From Rhodoferax sp. (lineage in GTDB: Bacteria > Pseudomonadota > Gammaproteobacteria > Burkholderiales > Burkholderiaceae_C): a DNA stretch of 37,927 nucleotides. How positions within the stretch are numbered: position 1 is the stretch's first letter; each line of letters begins with the position of its first letter. Below are positions 24,704 to 32,363 of the stretch, in pieces. The notes beneath the pieces are model-generated. The model saw only the letters and a list, made by a program, of their open reading frames with translations, did no database searches and was not told the DNA's origin. Location of the stretch: contig JAGOUM010000024.1 of assembly GCA_018061265.1 (NCBI GenBank), positions 1-37,927 of the forward strand, given 5' to 3'. The position numbers and the translations under genes are program-made.

Positions 24704-26074
24704 ATGAAAACCCCCGAACTGCTGGCACCCGCTGGCTCGCTGGCCATGCTGCAAACCGCGCTGGCTTTTGGTGCCAACGCCATTTATGCCGGCCAGCCGC
24801 GCTATAGCTTGCGTGTGCGCAACAACGACTTTGGTGACATCGAGGTGCTGCGCCAGGGCATTGACACCACCCATGCCAAGGGCGCCCGGTTCTTTCTGGT
24901 GAGCAACATCTTTCCGCACGGCAATAAGATTCGCCACTACATCGACAACATGGCGCCGGTGATTGCCTTGAAGCCCGACGCGATGATCATGTCGGACCCC
25001 GGCCTGATCATGATGGTGCGTGAGACCTGGCCGGATATGGAAATCCACCTCTCGGTGCAGGCCAATACGGTCAACTCGGCCGCGGTGAAGTTTTGGCAGA
25101 AAATGGGCTTGAAGCGCATCATCCTGTCGCGCGAGCTTTCCCTGGACCAGGTGGAGGAAATCCGCCAGGCCTGCCCCGACATGGAGCTCGAGGTGTTTGT
25201 GCACGGCGCGCTGTGTATTGCCTACTCGGGGCGCTGCCTGCTGTCGGGCTATTTCAACCACCGCGATGCCAATCAGGGCAGTTGCACCAACTCTTGCCGC
25301 TGGGACTACAAAACGCAAAAGGGCGTGGTCGACGCCTCGGGAGACGTGTTGACCCAGCAGGCCGCGCAAGAGCGAGAGCAGCAGGCCATCGAGCGTTCTC
25401 CTGCTGCCGATCAGGTTTACATGATCGAGGAAAGCCAGCGCGAAGGCAGCTACATGCCCATCGAGGAGGACGAGCATGGCACCTATGTGATGAACAGCAA
25501 GGACCTGCGCGCGGTGGAACACGTCAAACGGCTGGTGGAGATCGGCGTGGACTCACTCAAGATCGAAGGGCGTACCAAAAGCCCGTACTACGTGGCGCGC
25601 ACCGTGCAAACCTACCGCCGCGCCATCGACGACGCCGTGGCCGGGCGTGACCTGGACCCGGCGCTGCTGGGCCAGCTGGAAGGGCTGGCCAACCGTGGCT
25701 ACACCAGCGGTTTTTTCCAGCGTCACACACCCGAGGCGACGCAAAACTACCTGCGGGGCTATTCTGAATCCGGCCGCAGCCTGTATGTTGGTGATGCACT
25801 TGAGTTTGATCCGGTGCGCGGCCTGATGAAAGTGAACGTACGCAACCGCTTTGCTGTGGGTGACTGGCTGGAGATCATCCAACCCTGCGGCAACGCCGAT
25901 GTGCTGCTGGGTGCCATGGAAAACGCCGATGCCCAGCCGATGCCGGTTGCACCCGGCAGTGGCCACACCGTTTGGCTGCCTCTGCCCGAGAGTGCGGTGG
26001 GTGCCTTTGTGGCCCGTTATGTGAATCCGCCTGAGTCTTCTCAGGTGCAAAATGTTGATGTTTTAGCCACCTAG
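24704..26074 (+). CDS. trhP: tRNA uridine(34) hydroxylase TrhP (YegQ), peptidase U32 family
   Basis: 456-residue U32-family protein that closely matches E. coli YegQ/TrhP, the prephenate-dependent enzyme for 5-hydroxyuridine at tRNA position 34. Shared features are PELLAPAGS, YAGQPRYSLRVRNNDF, MSDPGLIMMVRETWPDM, IHLSVQANTVN, LSRELSLDQVEEIRQACPDM, the Cys-rich CIAYSGRCLLSGYF with CTNSCRWDY, and HGTYVMNSKDLRAVEHV. The Cys residues suit an iron-sulfur cluster. The ATG at 24704-24706 gives the family N-terminus; a longer frame upstream overlaps DUF2442. The stop TAG (26072-26074) lies inside repeat copy F, so the C-terminal residues are probably repeat-derived. Confidence 0.92.
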   Translation: MKTPELLAPAGSLAMLQTALAFGANAIYAGQPRYSLRVRNNDFGDIEVLRQGIDTTHAKGARFFLVSNIFPHGNKIRHYIDNMAPVIALKPDAMIMSDPGLIMMVRETWPDMEIHLSVQANTVNSAAVKFWQKMGLKRIILSRELSLDQVEEIRQACPDMELEVFVHGALCIAYSGRCLLSGYFNHRDANQGSCTNSCRWDYKTQKGVVDASGDVLTQQAAQEREQQAIERSPAADQVYMIEESQREGSYMPIEEDEHGTYVMNSKDLRAVEHVKRLVEIGVDSLKIEGRTKSPYYVARTVQTYRRAIDDAVAGRDLDPALLGQLEGLANRGYTSGFFQRHTPEATQNYLRGYSESGRSLYVGDALEFDPVRGLMKVNVRNRFAVGDWLEIIQPCGNADVLLGAMENADAQPMPVAPGSGHTVWLPLPESAVGAFVARYVNPPESSQVQNVDVLAT

Positions 26075-26106
26075 CGCATATTGGTATTGGGTTGGTAGCT
26101 ATGACT
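26058..26106 (+). repeat. Dispersed intergenic repeat, copy F (trhP stop and arfB start)
   Basis: Left arm TTTTAGCCACCTAGCGC, right arm TTGGTAGCTATGA. It fills the 26-base trhP-arfB gap and extends into both genes. The trhP stop TAG is the TAG of CTAGCGC. The first arfB ATG (26101-26103) is formed where other copies read AGCTATCA and this one reads AGCTATGA. Confidence 0.6.
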
Positions 26107-26511
26107 ATGGATGCGCATTTGATTCGATTGGAGGAGGTTGATTTGACGGCCATTCGCGCCCAGGGTGCCGGTGGTCAAAACGTCAACAAGGTGTCAAGCG
26201 CCATTCACCTGCGGTTCGATGTGGTGGCCAGCAGTCTGCCCGATGATGTGAAAGCGCGCCTGCTGGCGCTGCGCGACCACCGCATCACCCAGGATGGTGT
26301 CCTGGTGATCAAGGCGCAGCAGCATCGTACCCAGGAGTCCAACCGGTTTGACGCACTGGCGCGACTGCAGGCGCTGGTCAGCTCGGTGGCCCGCCCGCCG
26401 ACCCTGCGCAAGGCCACCCGGCCAAGCCATGCCTCGCGGCAACGGCGACTCACTGAAAAACGCCTGCACGCTCAGGTCAAGGCGCAGCGCCGGGGTGGGC
26501 TCGATGTTTGA
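26101..26511 (+). CDS. arfB: Alternative ribosome-rescue factor ArfB (YaeJ)
   Basis: 136-residue peptidyl-tRNA hydrolase that releases peptides from stalled ribosomes independently of a stop codon. The RF-like domain has the catalytic GGQ in RAQGAGGQNVNKVSSAIHLR, then RITQDGVLVIKAQQHRTQES. The C-terminal tail is Lys/Arg-rich (RRLTEKRLHAQVKAQRRGG), as required for entering the empty mRNA channel. Start ATGs at 26101 or 26107 are both possible, and no strong ribosome binding site is present. The first ATG is part of repeat copy F. It is followed 36 bases later by ylqF. Confidence 0.92.
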   Translation: MTMDAHLIRLEEVDLTAIRAQGAGGQNVNKVSSAIHLRFDVVASSLPDDVKARLLALRDHRITQDGVLVIKAQQHRTQESNRFDALARLQALVSSVARPPTLRKATRPSHASRQRRLTEKRLHAQVKAQRRGGLDV

Positions 26512-26547
26512 CCACTGTTGCGCTGGGCCGGCCAAAAAGGTTGCCGC

Positions 26548-27513
26548 ATGGCGATGATTCAGTGGTTTCCCGGCCACATGCACCTGACGCAAAAGGCCAT
26601 CACCGAGCGTGTCAAAGCCATCGATGTGGTGATTGAGCTGCTGGATGCGCGACTGCCCGGGTCCAGCGCCAACCCGATGCTGGCCAAACTCACCCAGGGA
26701 AAACCGGCGCTCAAGGTGCTCAATAAGCAGGACCTGGCCGACCCCGAGCGAACCGCGCTGTGGCTGGCGTATTACAACGCGCAGCCGGGTACCCGTGCCA
26801 TTGCGCTGGATGCCAGCATGGCCGCTCCCGCCAAGGCGCTGATTGCCGCCTGCCACGATCTCGCACCCAATCGTGGCGGCATGGCCAAACCCATGCGGGT
26901 GCTGATTTGCGGCATTCCGAATGTCGGCAAATCCACGCTGATCAATACGCTGGCGGGCAAACGCGCCGCCAAAACTGGTGACGAAGCCGGTGTGACCAAG
27001 CTGGAGCAGCGGATTGTGATTGCCCCCGACTTTTACCTTTACGACACGCCAGGTATTCTGTGGCCACGCATCATCGTTGCCAAAAGTGGTTACAACCTGG
27101 CCGCCAGCGGTGCGGTCGGTCGAAACGCCTTTGACGAGCAGGAGGTGGCCCTCGAGCTGCTGGACTACCTGCGCCAGCATTACCCGGCGTCGCTGGAATC
27201 ACGTTACCGGCTTAGCGGTGTGGCGCAGATGGGTGATGAGCAACTGCTGCATGCCATTGGCGAAAAACGCGGTGCCTTGCAGGGTGGCAAGACCGTGAAC
27301 CTGCAGAAGGCGGCAGAGATAGTGATCTTTGACTTCAGGGCCATGGCACTGGGCCGCATCACACTGGAGGCCCCGGATGAATTTGCCCAGTGGCTGGCGG
27401 CCGGGCAGATGCTGGATGCGCAGCGGCAGCAGAAGAAGGACGCCATTGAGCTCGATCGCAAGATCCGCTTCAGGCAGGTACCAAGACCCAATTCCCGAGG
27501 AGACGCCCAATGA
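26548..27513 (+). CDS. ylqF: Ribosome biogenesis GTPase YlqF (RbgA)
   Basis: 321-residue circularly permuted GTPase for large-subunit assembly. The N-terminal IQWFPGHMHLTQKAI is diagnostic of YlqF/RbgA. The motifs come in permuted order: G4 LNKQDLAD near 60, then G1 GIPNVGKSTLIN near 128, and G3 DTPGILWP near 169. A C-terminal helical domain follows. The ATG at 26548 with an upstream AAAAAGG is preferred to a TTG ten codons earlier. The stop overlaps the DHH gene start by 4 bases. With trhP and arfB it forms a run of translation-related genes. Confidence 0.93.
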   Translation: MAMIQWFPGHMHLTQKAITERVKAIDVVIELLDARLPGSSANPMLAKLTQGKPALKVLNKQDLADPERTALWLAYYNAQPGTRAIALDASMAAPAKALIAACHDLAPNRGGMAKPMRVLICGIPNVGKSTLINTLAGKRAAKTGDEAGVTKLEQRIVIAPDFYLYDTPGILWPRIIVAKSGYNLAASGAVGRNAFDEQEVALELLDYLRQHYPASLESRYRLSGVAQMGDEQLLHAIGEKRGALQGGKTVNLQKAAEIVIFDFRAMALGRITLEAPDEFAQWLAAGQMLDAQRQQKKDAIELDRKIRFRQVPRPNSRGDAQ

Positions 27514-28412
27514 AACTCCAGTTGCCTGTTTTTCCGGACAGGAACGACCCGCGTCCGCTAGTGATGTACCACGGCAACCAGTGTCCGGACGGTTTTGCCG
27601 CCGCACTTGCGGCCTGGCTGTACTTTGACGGACATGCCGAATTTCTTGCGCTGGACCATGGCGACGTGCAATCGCCCCACGACCTGCCCGAAGTTGCTGG
27701 GCGGGCAATTTACATCCTTGATTTTTCGTTTCCGCGCGACATCCTGGGCCATATCGACAGCCGGGCGGCCAAGCTGGTGCTACTCGATCATCACCAGAGT
27801 GCGGCTGAAACACTGACCGGGTTTACCTGCCGCAGCGGGGTGGTGCACTTTGAAATGAAATCGTCCGGTGCGCGGCTGGCCTGGGCGTTTTTTCATCCGG
27901 ACCAGGCCCTGCCCGATTTGGTCCGGTATGTGGAAGACCGCGACCTCTGGGTCTGGCAATACCCCGAGAGTGCCAGCTACCTTGCAGCGCTGGACATGGA
28001 GCCCTTCGAGTTTGAGCGCTGGCACGCCATTTGCCGCTTTGATGCGGCCGATCACGCCGCGTTCATGGTGCGTGGCCAGGCCATGGATGCCAAATTTAAC
28101 CAGCTTGCCCAGCAGCTTGCACGGCACCCCCAGGCACTGCGTTTGAATGGCATCGATGGTTTGATGGTGAATGCGCCAGGATTTTTTCACAGCGTGCTGG
28201 GTGACATGCTGTGTCGGCAATGCAATACCTTTGCGCTGATGTGGTCGGTTGACCACAAGGGGCAGGTGAAATGTGGTCTGCGCTCGAGCTCTGGTTTTAA
28301 TTGCATACCACTGGCGCAGAGCATGGGCGGGGGCGGCCACGCTCAGGCCAGCGCCTTCAGGATGCCGTACCAGCGGCTGGCAGAACTGCTGGGCGGCAGG
28401 CTCGATGCCTGA
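27510..28412 (+). CDS. DHH-family phosphoesterase
   Basis: 300-residue protein of the DHH/DHHA1 superfamily. Metal-binding motifs are HGNQCPDGFAAA near 22-33, ALDHGD, LDFSFPRD, and the signature LLDHHQSAAE near 95. The C-terminal DHHA1 part has SMGGGGHAQASAFRMP. These enzymes cleave phosphodiesters in small oligonucleotides or cyclic dinucleotides. The motif spacing differs from RecJ and typical NrnA, so the substrate is left open. It overlaps ylqF by 4 bases (ATGA), indicating translational coupling. It converges with the lipoprotein gene across a 13-base gap. Confidence 0.88.
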   Translation: MKLQLPVFPDRNDPRPLVMYHGNQCPDGFAAALAAWLYFDGHAEFLALDHGDVQSPHDLPEVAGRAIYILDFSFPRDILGHIDSRAAKLVLLDHHQSAAETLTGFTCRSGVVHFEMKSSGARLAWAFFHPDQALPDLVRYVEDRDLWVWQYPESASYLAALDMEPFEFERWHAICRFDAADHAAFMVRGQAMDAKFNQLAQQLARHPQALRLNGIDGLMVNAPGFFHSVLGDMLCRQCNTFALMWSVDHKGQVKCGLRSSSGFNCIPLAQSMGGGGHAQASAFRMPYQRLAELLGGRLDA

Positions 28413-28425
28413 ACCGTCTGCGGGT

Positions 28426-29013
28426 TTACTCCACGCCAAGCAGTTGCGCCAGTGCGGCGGTTGGCATGGCGCCGTTGTTGCTGACCACTTCACCGGTGCG
28501 GCGGTTTTTCGCCAGGATAAATGGCACCGAATCGACGCCCAGTGAAACCAGCAGTTGCGTGTTGGCTTTGACAGCCTGCTCCAGTTCGGGCGCAATGCTG
28601 CTCGACGCCGACATGCCACCGGTGCCGGCAAGCAAGGATGTTTCGTGTGCGGTCATGGCCTCGACCGGGTTGCTGGCCGACAGCAGGGCGGCCGCCTGAG
28701 CCAGACTCTTGCCGCTGTTGAAGGCGATGGGAACCCAGACAAACTTGACCTTGCTGTGCAAGGGAAGTGAGGCGTTCCACAGGTGTCCACAATGCGGGCA
28801 TTGGGGGTCAAACAGCACATAGACCGGCTGCGCGCTCATTAGCGCCCCCACCGAAAAACCCTTGGCGGTGGCAGCCACCGTGTCGTAACTGCTGGCCCCG
28901 ATGGGAGCCGCGGCAGCAGGTGCTGCTGCGGGCGGGGCGTCACCTTTGGAACAGGCACCCACGCCCATGGCCATACCGGCCACCAGAACCAGCTTCAGAG
29001 TGATAGATTTCAA
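28426..29013 (-). CDS. DsbC/DsbG-like thioredoxin-fold lipoprotein
   Basis: 195-residue exported protein. The N-terminus (MKSITLKLVLVAGMAMGVGA then Cys) is a lipoprotein signal with a Gly-Val-Gly-Ala-Cys lipobox. A Pro/Ala-rich spacer follows. The thioredoxin fold has an active-site Cys-Pro-His-Cys in VLFDPQCPHCGHLW and a cis-Pro loop VDSVPFILA. Cys-Pro-His-Cys is DsbA-like, while the FDPxCPxC context resembles DsbC/DsbG, so it could be an oxidase or an isomerase in the periplasm. The start is TTG at 29011-29013, chosen because AAGGAAG lies at correct spacing and the signal peptide then begins properly. Confidence 0.83.
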   Translation of the reverse strand: MKSITLKLVLVAGMAMGVGACSKGDAPPAAAPAAAAPIGASSYDTVAATAKGFSVGALMSAQPVYVLFDPQCPHCGHLWNASLPLHSKVKFVWVPIAFNSGKSLAQAAALLSASNPVEAMTAHETSLLAGTGGMSASSSIAPELEQAVKANTQLLVSLGVDSVPFILAKNRRTGEVVSNNGAMPTAALAQLLGVE

Positions 29014-29084
29014 GAAACTTCCTTCCAACAAATGATTGTTGGCGGTATTTTCGCAGTGAAGTTACCGGCTTGCAGTGGCCCGCG

Positions 29085-31811
29085 TCAAACCCCGATGGCG
29101 GCCTGGGCTGCCGCCAGCCGTGCAATCGGCACCCGGTACGGCGAGCAACTCACGTAGTCCAGCCCGGCGCGGTGGAAAAACGCCACGGAAGCCGGGTCGC
29201 CGCCGTGTTCACCACACACGCCCACCTCAATGCCTGGGCGCACACTGCGGCCTTTTTGCACCGCCATCTGCACCAGCATGCCGACACCGGTCTGGTCAAT
29301 GCTGCGAAACGGGTCCTGTTCGTACACACCGTTCTTGAGGTAGTCCGGCAGGAACTTGGCGGCGTCGTCGCGCGAGAACCCCAGCGTCATCTGTGTCAGG
29401 TCGTTGGTGCCAAACGAGAAAAACTCGGCCACTTTGCCAATACTGTCCGCCACCAGCGCGGCACGCGGCGTTTCGATCATGGTACCTAGCAGGTAGGGCA
29501 GCACTTCACCCCGCTCGGCAAACACGGCGTCTGCGACCCGACGGATGACGGCCGCCTGAAGGTTGAATTCGCGGGCCGTGCCCACCAGTGGCACCATGAT
29601 TTCGGCTTTGACATCAATGCCCTTGGCGCGCATGTTCAGACCCGCCTCGAAAATGGCGCGGGCCTGCATTTCGGTGATTTCGGGGTAGCTGATGCCCAGG
29701 CGGCAACCCCGGTGCCCCATCATCGGGTTGAACTCGTGCAGTTCGTCCACCCGCATCTTGATCTTGCCCAGCGACACATGCATGTCAGCGGCCATGACGC
29801 GTTGCGAGGCGTCGTCCTGAGGCACAAACTCGTGCAAGGGCGGGTCGAGCAGCCGGATGGTGACCGGCAGCCCGCTCATGGCGGCAAACAGGCCTTCAAA
29901 ATCACCGCGCTGTATCGGCAACAGCTTGGCCAGCGCTTTGCGGCGCCCGCTCTCGTCGTCGGCCAGAATCATCTCGCGTACCGCCACGATGCGCTCGCCT
30001 TCAAAGAACATGTGCTCGGTACGGCACAGGCCAATGCCGGTGGCACCAAAACTGTGGGCCATGCGGGCTTCTTCCGGGGTGTCGGCGTTGGTCCGGACCT
30101 CGAGGCGTTTGTAGCGGTCGCTCAAGGCCATCAGTCTGCCAAAATCACCGCTCAGTTCGGCGTTTTTGGTGGTGATCTTGCCTTCAAACACCTCGCCGGT
30201 GGAGCCGTTGAGCGAAATCCAGTCGCCTTCGGCGTAGTCCATGCCGCCAATTGTCATGGTGCGCGCTTTCATGTCTACATGCACAGCGCCGGCACCCGAG
30301 ACACAGCATTTACCCATCCCGCGCGCCACCACGGCCGCGTGTGAGGTCATGCCGCCACGCGCAGTCAGGATGCCTTTGGCCACGCTCATGCCGCGCAGAT
30401 CTTCGGGCGAGGTTTCCTGGCGTACCAGAATCACGGCCTTGCCCTTTTTGGCCCAGGCTTCGGCTTCGTCGGCAAAAAACACGATCTGGCCAGAGGCCGC
30501 GCCCGGTGATGCCGGCAGGCCGCGCGCAATGGGAACGGCAGACGCCAGCGCCTTGGGGTCAAAAATGGGGTGCAACAGTTCGTTGAGCCGGTCCGGGCTG
30601 ACGCGCTGCAGCGCGGTTTTTTCGTCAATCATGCCTTGCTGCAGCATCTCCATGGCAATGCGCACCATGGCCGCGCCGGTGCGCTTGCCATTGCGGGTTT
30701 GCAGCATCCAGAGCTTGCCCTCCTGAATGGTGAACTCGATGTCCTGCATGTCCTTGAAGTGGTTCTCCAACGTAGTCTCAAAATGCAGCAACTGGGTGTA
30801 AATGTCGGGCATGAGTTCTTCGAGTGACGGGAAACTGCGCGCCCGCTCGGCCTCAGCGACTTGTGCCAACTCGGCCCAGCGGCGCGAGCCCAGCAGCGAT
30901 ACCTGTTGCGGCGTGCGCACGCCCGCCACCACGTCTTCACCCTGGGCGTTGACCAGAAACTCACCATTAAACAGGTCTTCGCCGGTGCCTGCATCACGCG
31001 AGAACGCCACCCCGGTCGCGCTGTGATCGCCCAGGTTGCCAAACACCATGGCCTGCACATTGACCGCCGTGCCCCACGACTGCGGAATGTCGTTGAGTTC
31101 GCGGTAAATCTTGGCACGCTCGTTGTTCCAACTCTCAAACACCGCCCAGATCGCACCCCAGAGCTGTTCCCACGGGTCGGTCGGAAAGTCATGGCCGGTG
31201 CGTGCACGAATCAGAGATTTGAAGCGTTGCACCAGCTCTTTGAGGTCGCTGGCATCCAGGTCAGTATCGAGCTGCACGCCGCGTTTTTCCTTGAGCATGT
31301 CAATGATGACCTCAAACGGATCGTGCTCCTCTTTGGATGAGGGCTTGAGGTTCATCACGACATCACCATACATCTGGATGAAGCGCCGGTACGAGTCCCA
31401 GGCAAAACGCTCGTTGTTGGCCTTGGCGGCCAGCCCCAGCACTGCCTGGTCGTTCAGGCCCAGATTCAGGATGGTGTCCATCATGCCGGGCATGGAGGCG
31501 CGTGCGCCGGAGCGCACCGACAAGAGCAGCGGGTTGGTGGCATCACCAAACTTGCGGCCCATTTCGGCCTCAACAAAGGCCACACCATGCAACACCTGGG
31601 CCTCGATCAGCGCCAGTACCGGGGTGCGACCACGCTGGGTGAACTCGGTGCAGGCCTCGGTGCTGATGGTGAAGCCCGACGGCACCGCGATGCCCAGCCG
31701 ACACATCTCGGCCAGGTTGGCACCTTTGCCGCCCAGCAGGTTTTTCATGTCCGCGCTGCCTTCGGTGCGGCCGCTGCCGAAGAGATAAACAAACTTGGAT
31801 GATGCGTTCAT
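29085..31811 (-). CDS. ppdK: Pyruvate, phosphate dikinase
   Basis: 908-residue PPDK, interconverting pyruvate, ATP and phosphate with phosphoenolpyruvate, AMP and pyrophosphate. The N-terminal ATP-grasp part shows LLGGKGANLAEM and VMFNPKPSSK-like nucleotide regions. The swivelling domain has the phosphorylated His491 in GGMTSHAAVVARGMG. The C-terminal PEP/pyruvate TIM barrel has GIGLCRTEHMFF and the catalytic Cys in VGVCGEHGGDP. Length and order match bacterial PPDK rather than PEP synthase. The ATG has an AGGAGACG ribosome binding site. The leader upstream has a long-range inverted repeat. PPDK may feed gluconeogenesis or act in pyrophosphate metabolism. Confidence 0.96.
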   Translation of the reverse strand: MNASSKFVYLFGSGRTEGSADMKNLLGGKGANLAEMCRLGIAVPSGFTISTEACTEFTQRGRTPVLALIEAQVLHGVAFVEAEMGRKFGDATNPLLLSVRSGARASMPGMMDTILNLGLNDQAVLGLAAKANNERFAWDSYRRFIQMYGDVVMNLKPSSKEEHDPFEVIIDMLKEKRGVQLDTDLDASDLKELVQRFKSLIRARTGHDFPTDPWEQLWGAIWAVFESWNNERAKIYRELNDIPQSWGTAVNVQAMVFGNLGDHSATGVAFSRDAGTGEDLFNGEFLVNAQGEDVVAGVRTPQQVSLLGSRRWAELAQVAEAERARSFPSLEELMPDIYTQLLHFETTLENHFKDMQDIEFTIQEGKLWMLQTRNGKRTGAAMVRIAMEMLQQGMIDEKTALQRVSPDRLNELLHPIFDPKALASAVPIARGLPASPGAASGQIVFFADEAEAWAKKGKAVILVRQETSPEDLRGMSVAKGILTARGGMTSHAAVVARGMGKCCVSGAGAVHVDMKARTMTIGGMDYAEGDWISLNGSTGEVFEGKITTKNAELSGDFGRLMALSDRYKRLEVRTNADTPEEARMAHSFGATGIGLCRTEHMFFEGERIVAVREMILADDESGRRKALAKLLPIQRGDFEGLFAAMSGLPVTIRLLDPPLHEFVPQDDASQRVMAADMHVSLGKIKMRVDELHEFNPMMGHRGCRLGISYPEITEMQARAIFEAGLNMRAKGIDVKAEIMVPLVGTAREFNLQAAVIRRVADAVFAERGEVLPYLLGTMIETPRAALVADSIGKVAEFFSFGTNDLTQMTLGFSRDDAAKFLPDYLKNGVYEQDPFRSIDQTGVGMLVQMAVQKGRSVRPGIEVGVCGEHGGDPASVAFFHRAGLDYVSCSPYRVPIARLAAAQAAIGV

Positions 31812-31844
31812 GCTGCGTCTCCTGAGTTGAAAACCAATCAGTCA

Positions 31845-31893
31845 ACGGGGCGGCAGCAGTGCAGACGTTGTCGAGCAGGGCACCAGGCCCCGT
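31845..31893. promoter_or_regulatory. Inverted repeat in the ppdK leader
   Basis: ACGGGGC (31845-31851) and GCCCCGT (31887-31893) are perfect 7-base complements spaced by 35 bases, between the ppdK start and the hemerythrin stop. It could fold in the leader RNA or be a spaced operator. No promoter hexamers of good quality are visible nearby. Confidence 0.25.
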
Positions 31894-31925
31894 CAACCGC
31901 AGTATCTACCTGTCAAAAGGCAGCG

Positions 31926-32363
31926 TCAAGCGCTTTGGGACTGTTGGCCAAGGATGAAGGCGGCCAGCTTTTTGTCGGTGTTCATGATGTGCCCAACCAG
32001 CCAGCCATTCAAAAATGACAACAGGTCTTCGCGTGAAATTGGTGTGCCACTTTTCAGGCCATCACGTACAGCCACCACTTTGGCTGAAAAACTGCGGTGC
32101 TGCTGCTGGTGGGCGGCAGCGTCCTGCGGACAGGCGGTGTTGTAGTTGTGTTGAGCCATCAGTTCTTCTTCGGTTTCGAAGTGGTAGATTGCATAGGCCA
32201 GCAGGTCGCGGGTGATCTGCTCCAGCAGCGCTGCGTCGCGGTTGCCGGTCAACTGCACACCGGCTTCGTTGAGGGTTTTCACCAGAATGCGGTGCTGGTG
32301 GTCAATCTCCTCAACCCCGGTGACCAAATCGTTGTTCCAGATGATGGGGTCATGGCTGTGCAT
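31926..32363 (-). CDS. Bacteriohemerythrin
   Basis: 145-residue hemerythrin-domain protein. All expected di-iron ligands are visible: His22 (in EIDHQH), His61 and Glu65 (HFETE), His85 and His89 (HQQQH), His125 and Asp130 (HIMNTD). It should bind oxygen reversibly and act as an oxygen store or sensor. The ATG at 32361-32363 has an AAGGAG ribosome binding site. The gene overlaps the end of the upstream GGDEF-EAL gene by 14 bases, so the two are very likely one transcript. Hemerythrin domains fused to diguanylate cyclases are known as oxygen sensors, so a functional link in trans is plausible but inferred. Confidence 0.93.
   Translation of the reverse strand: MHSHDPIIWNNDLVTGVEEIDHQHRILVKTLNEAGVQLTGNRDAALLEQITRDLLAYAIYHFETEEELMAQHNYNTACPQDAAAHQQQHRSFSAKVVAVRDGLKSGTPISREDLLSFLNGWLVGHIMNTDKKLAAFILGQQSQSA

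Noticed and set aside
28413-28425. Bidirectional terminator between the convergent DHH and lipoprotein genes
   Set aside because: Only a 4-base AACC/GGTT stem with no T-run is visible in and around the 13-base gap.
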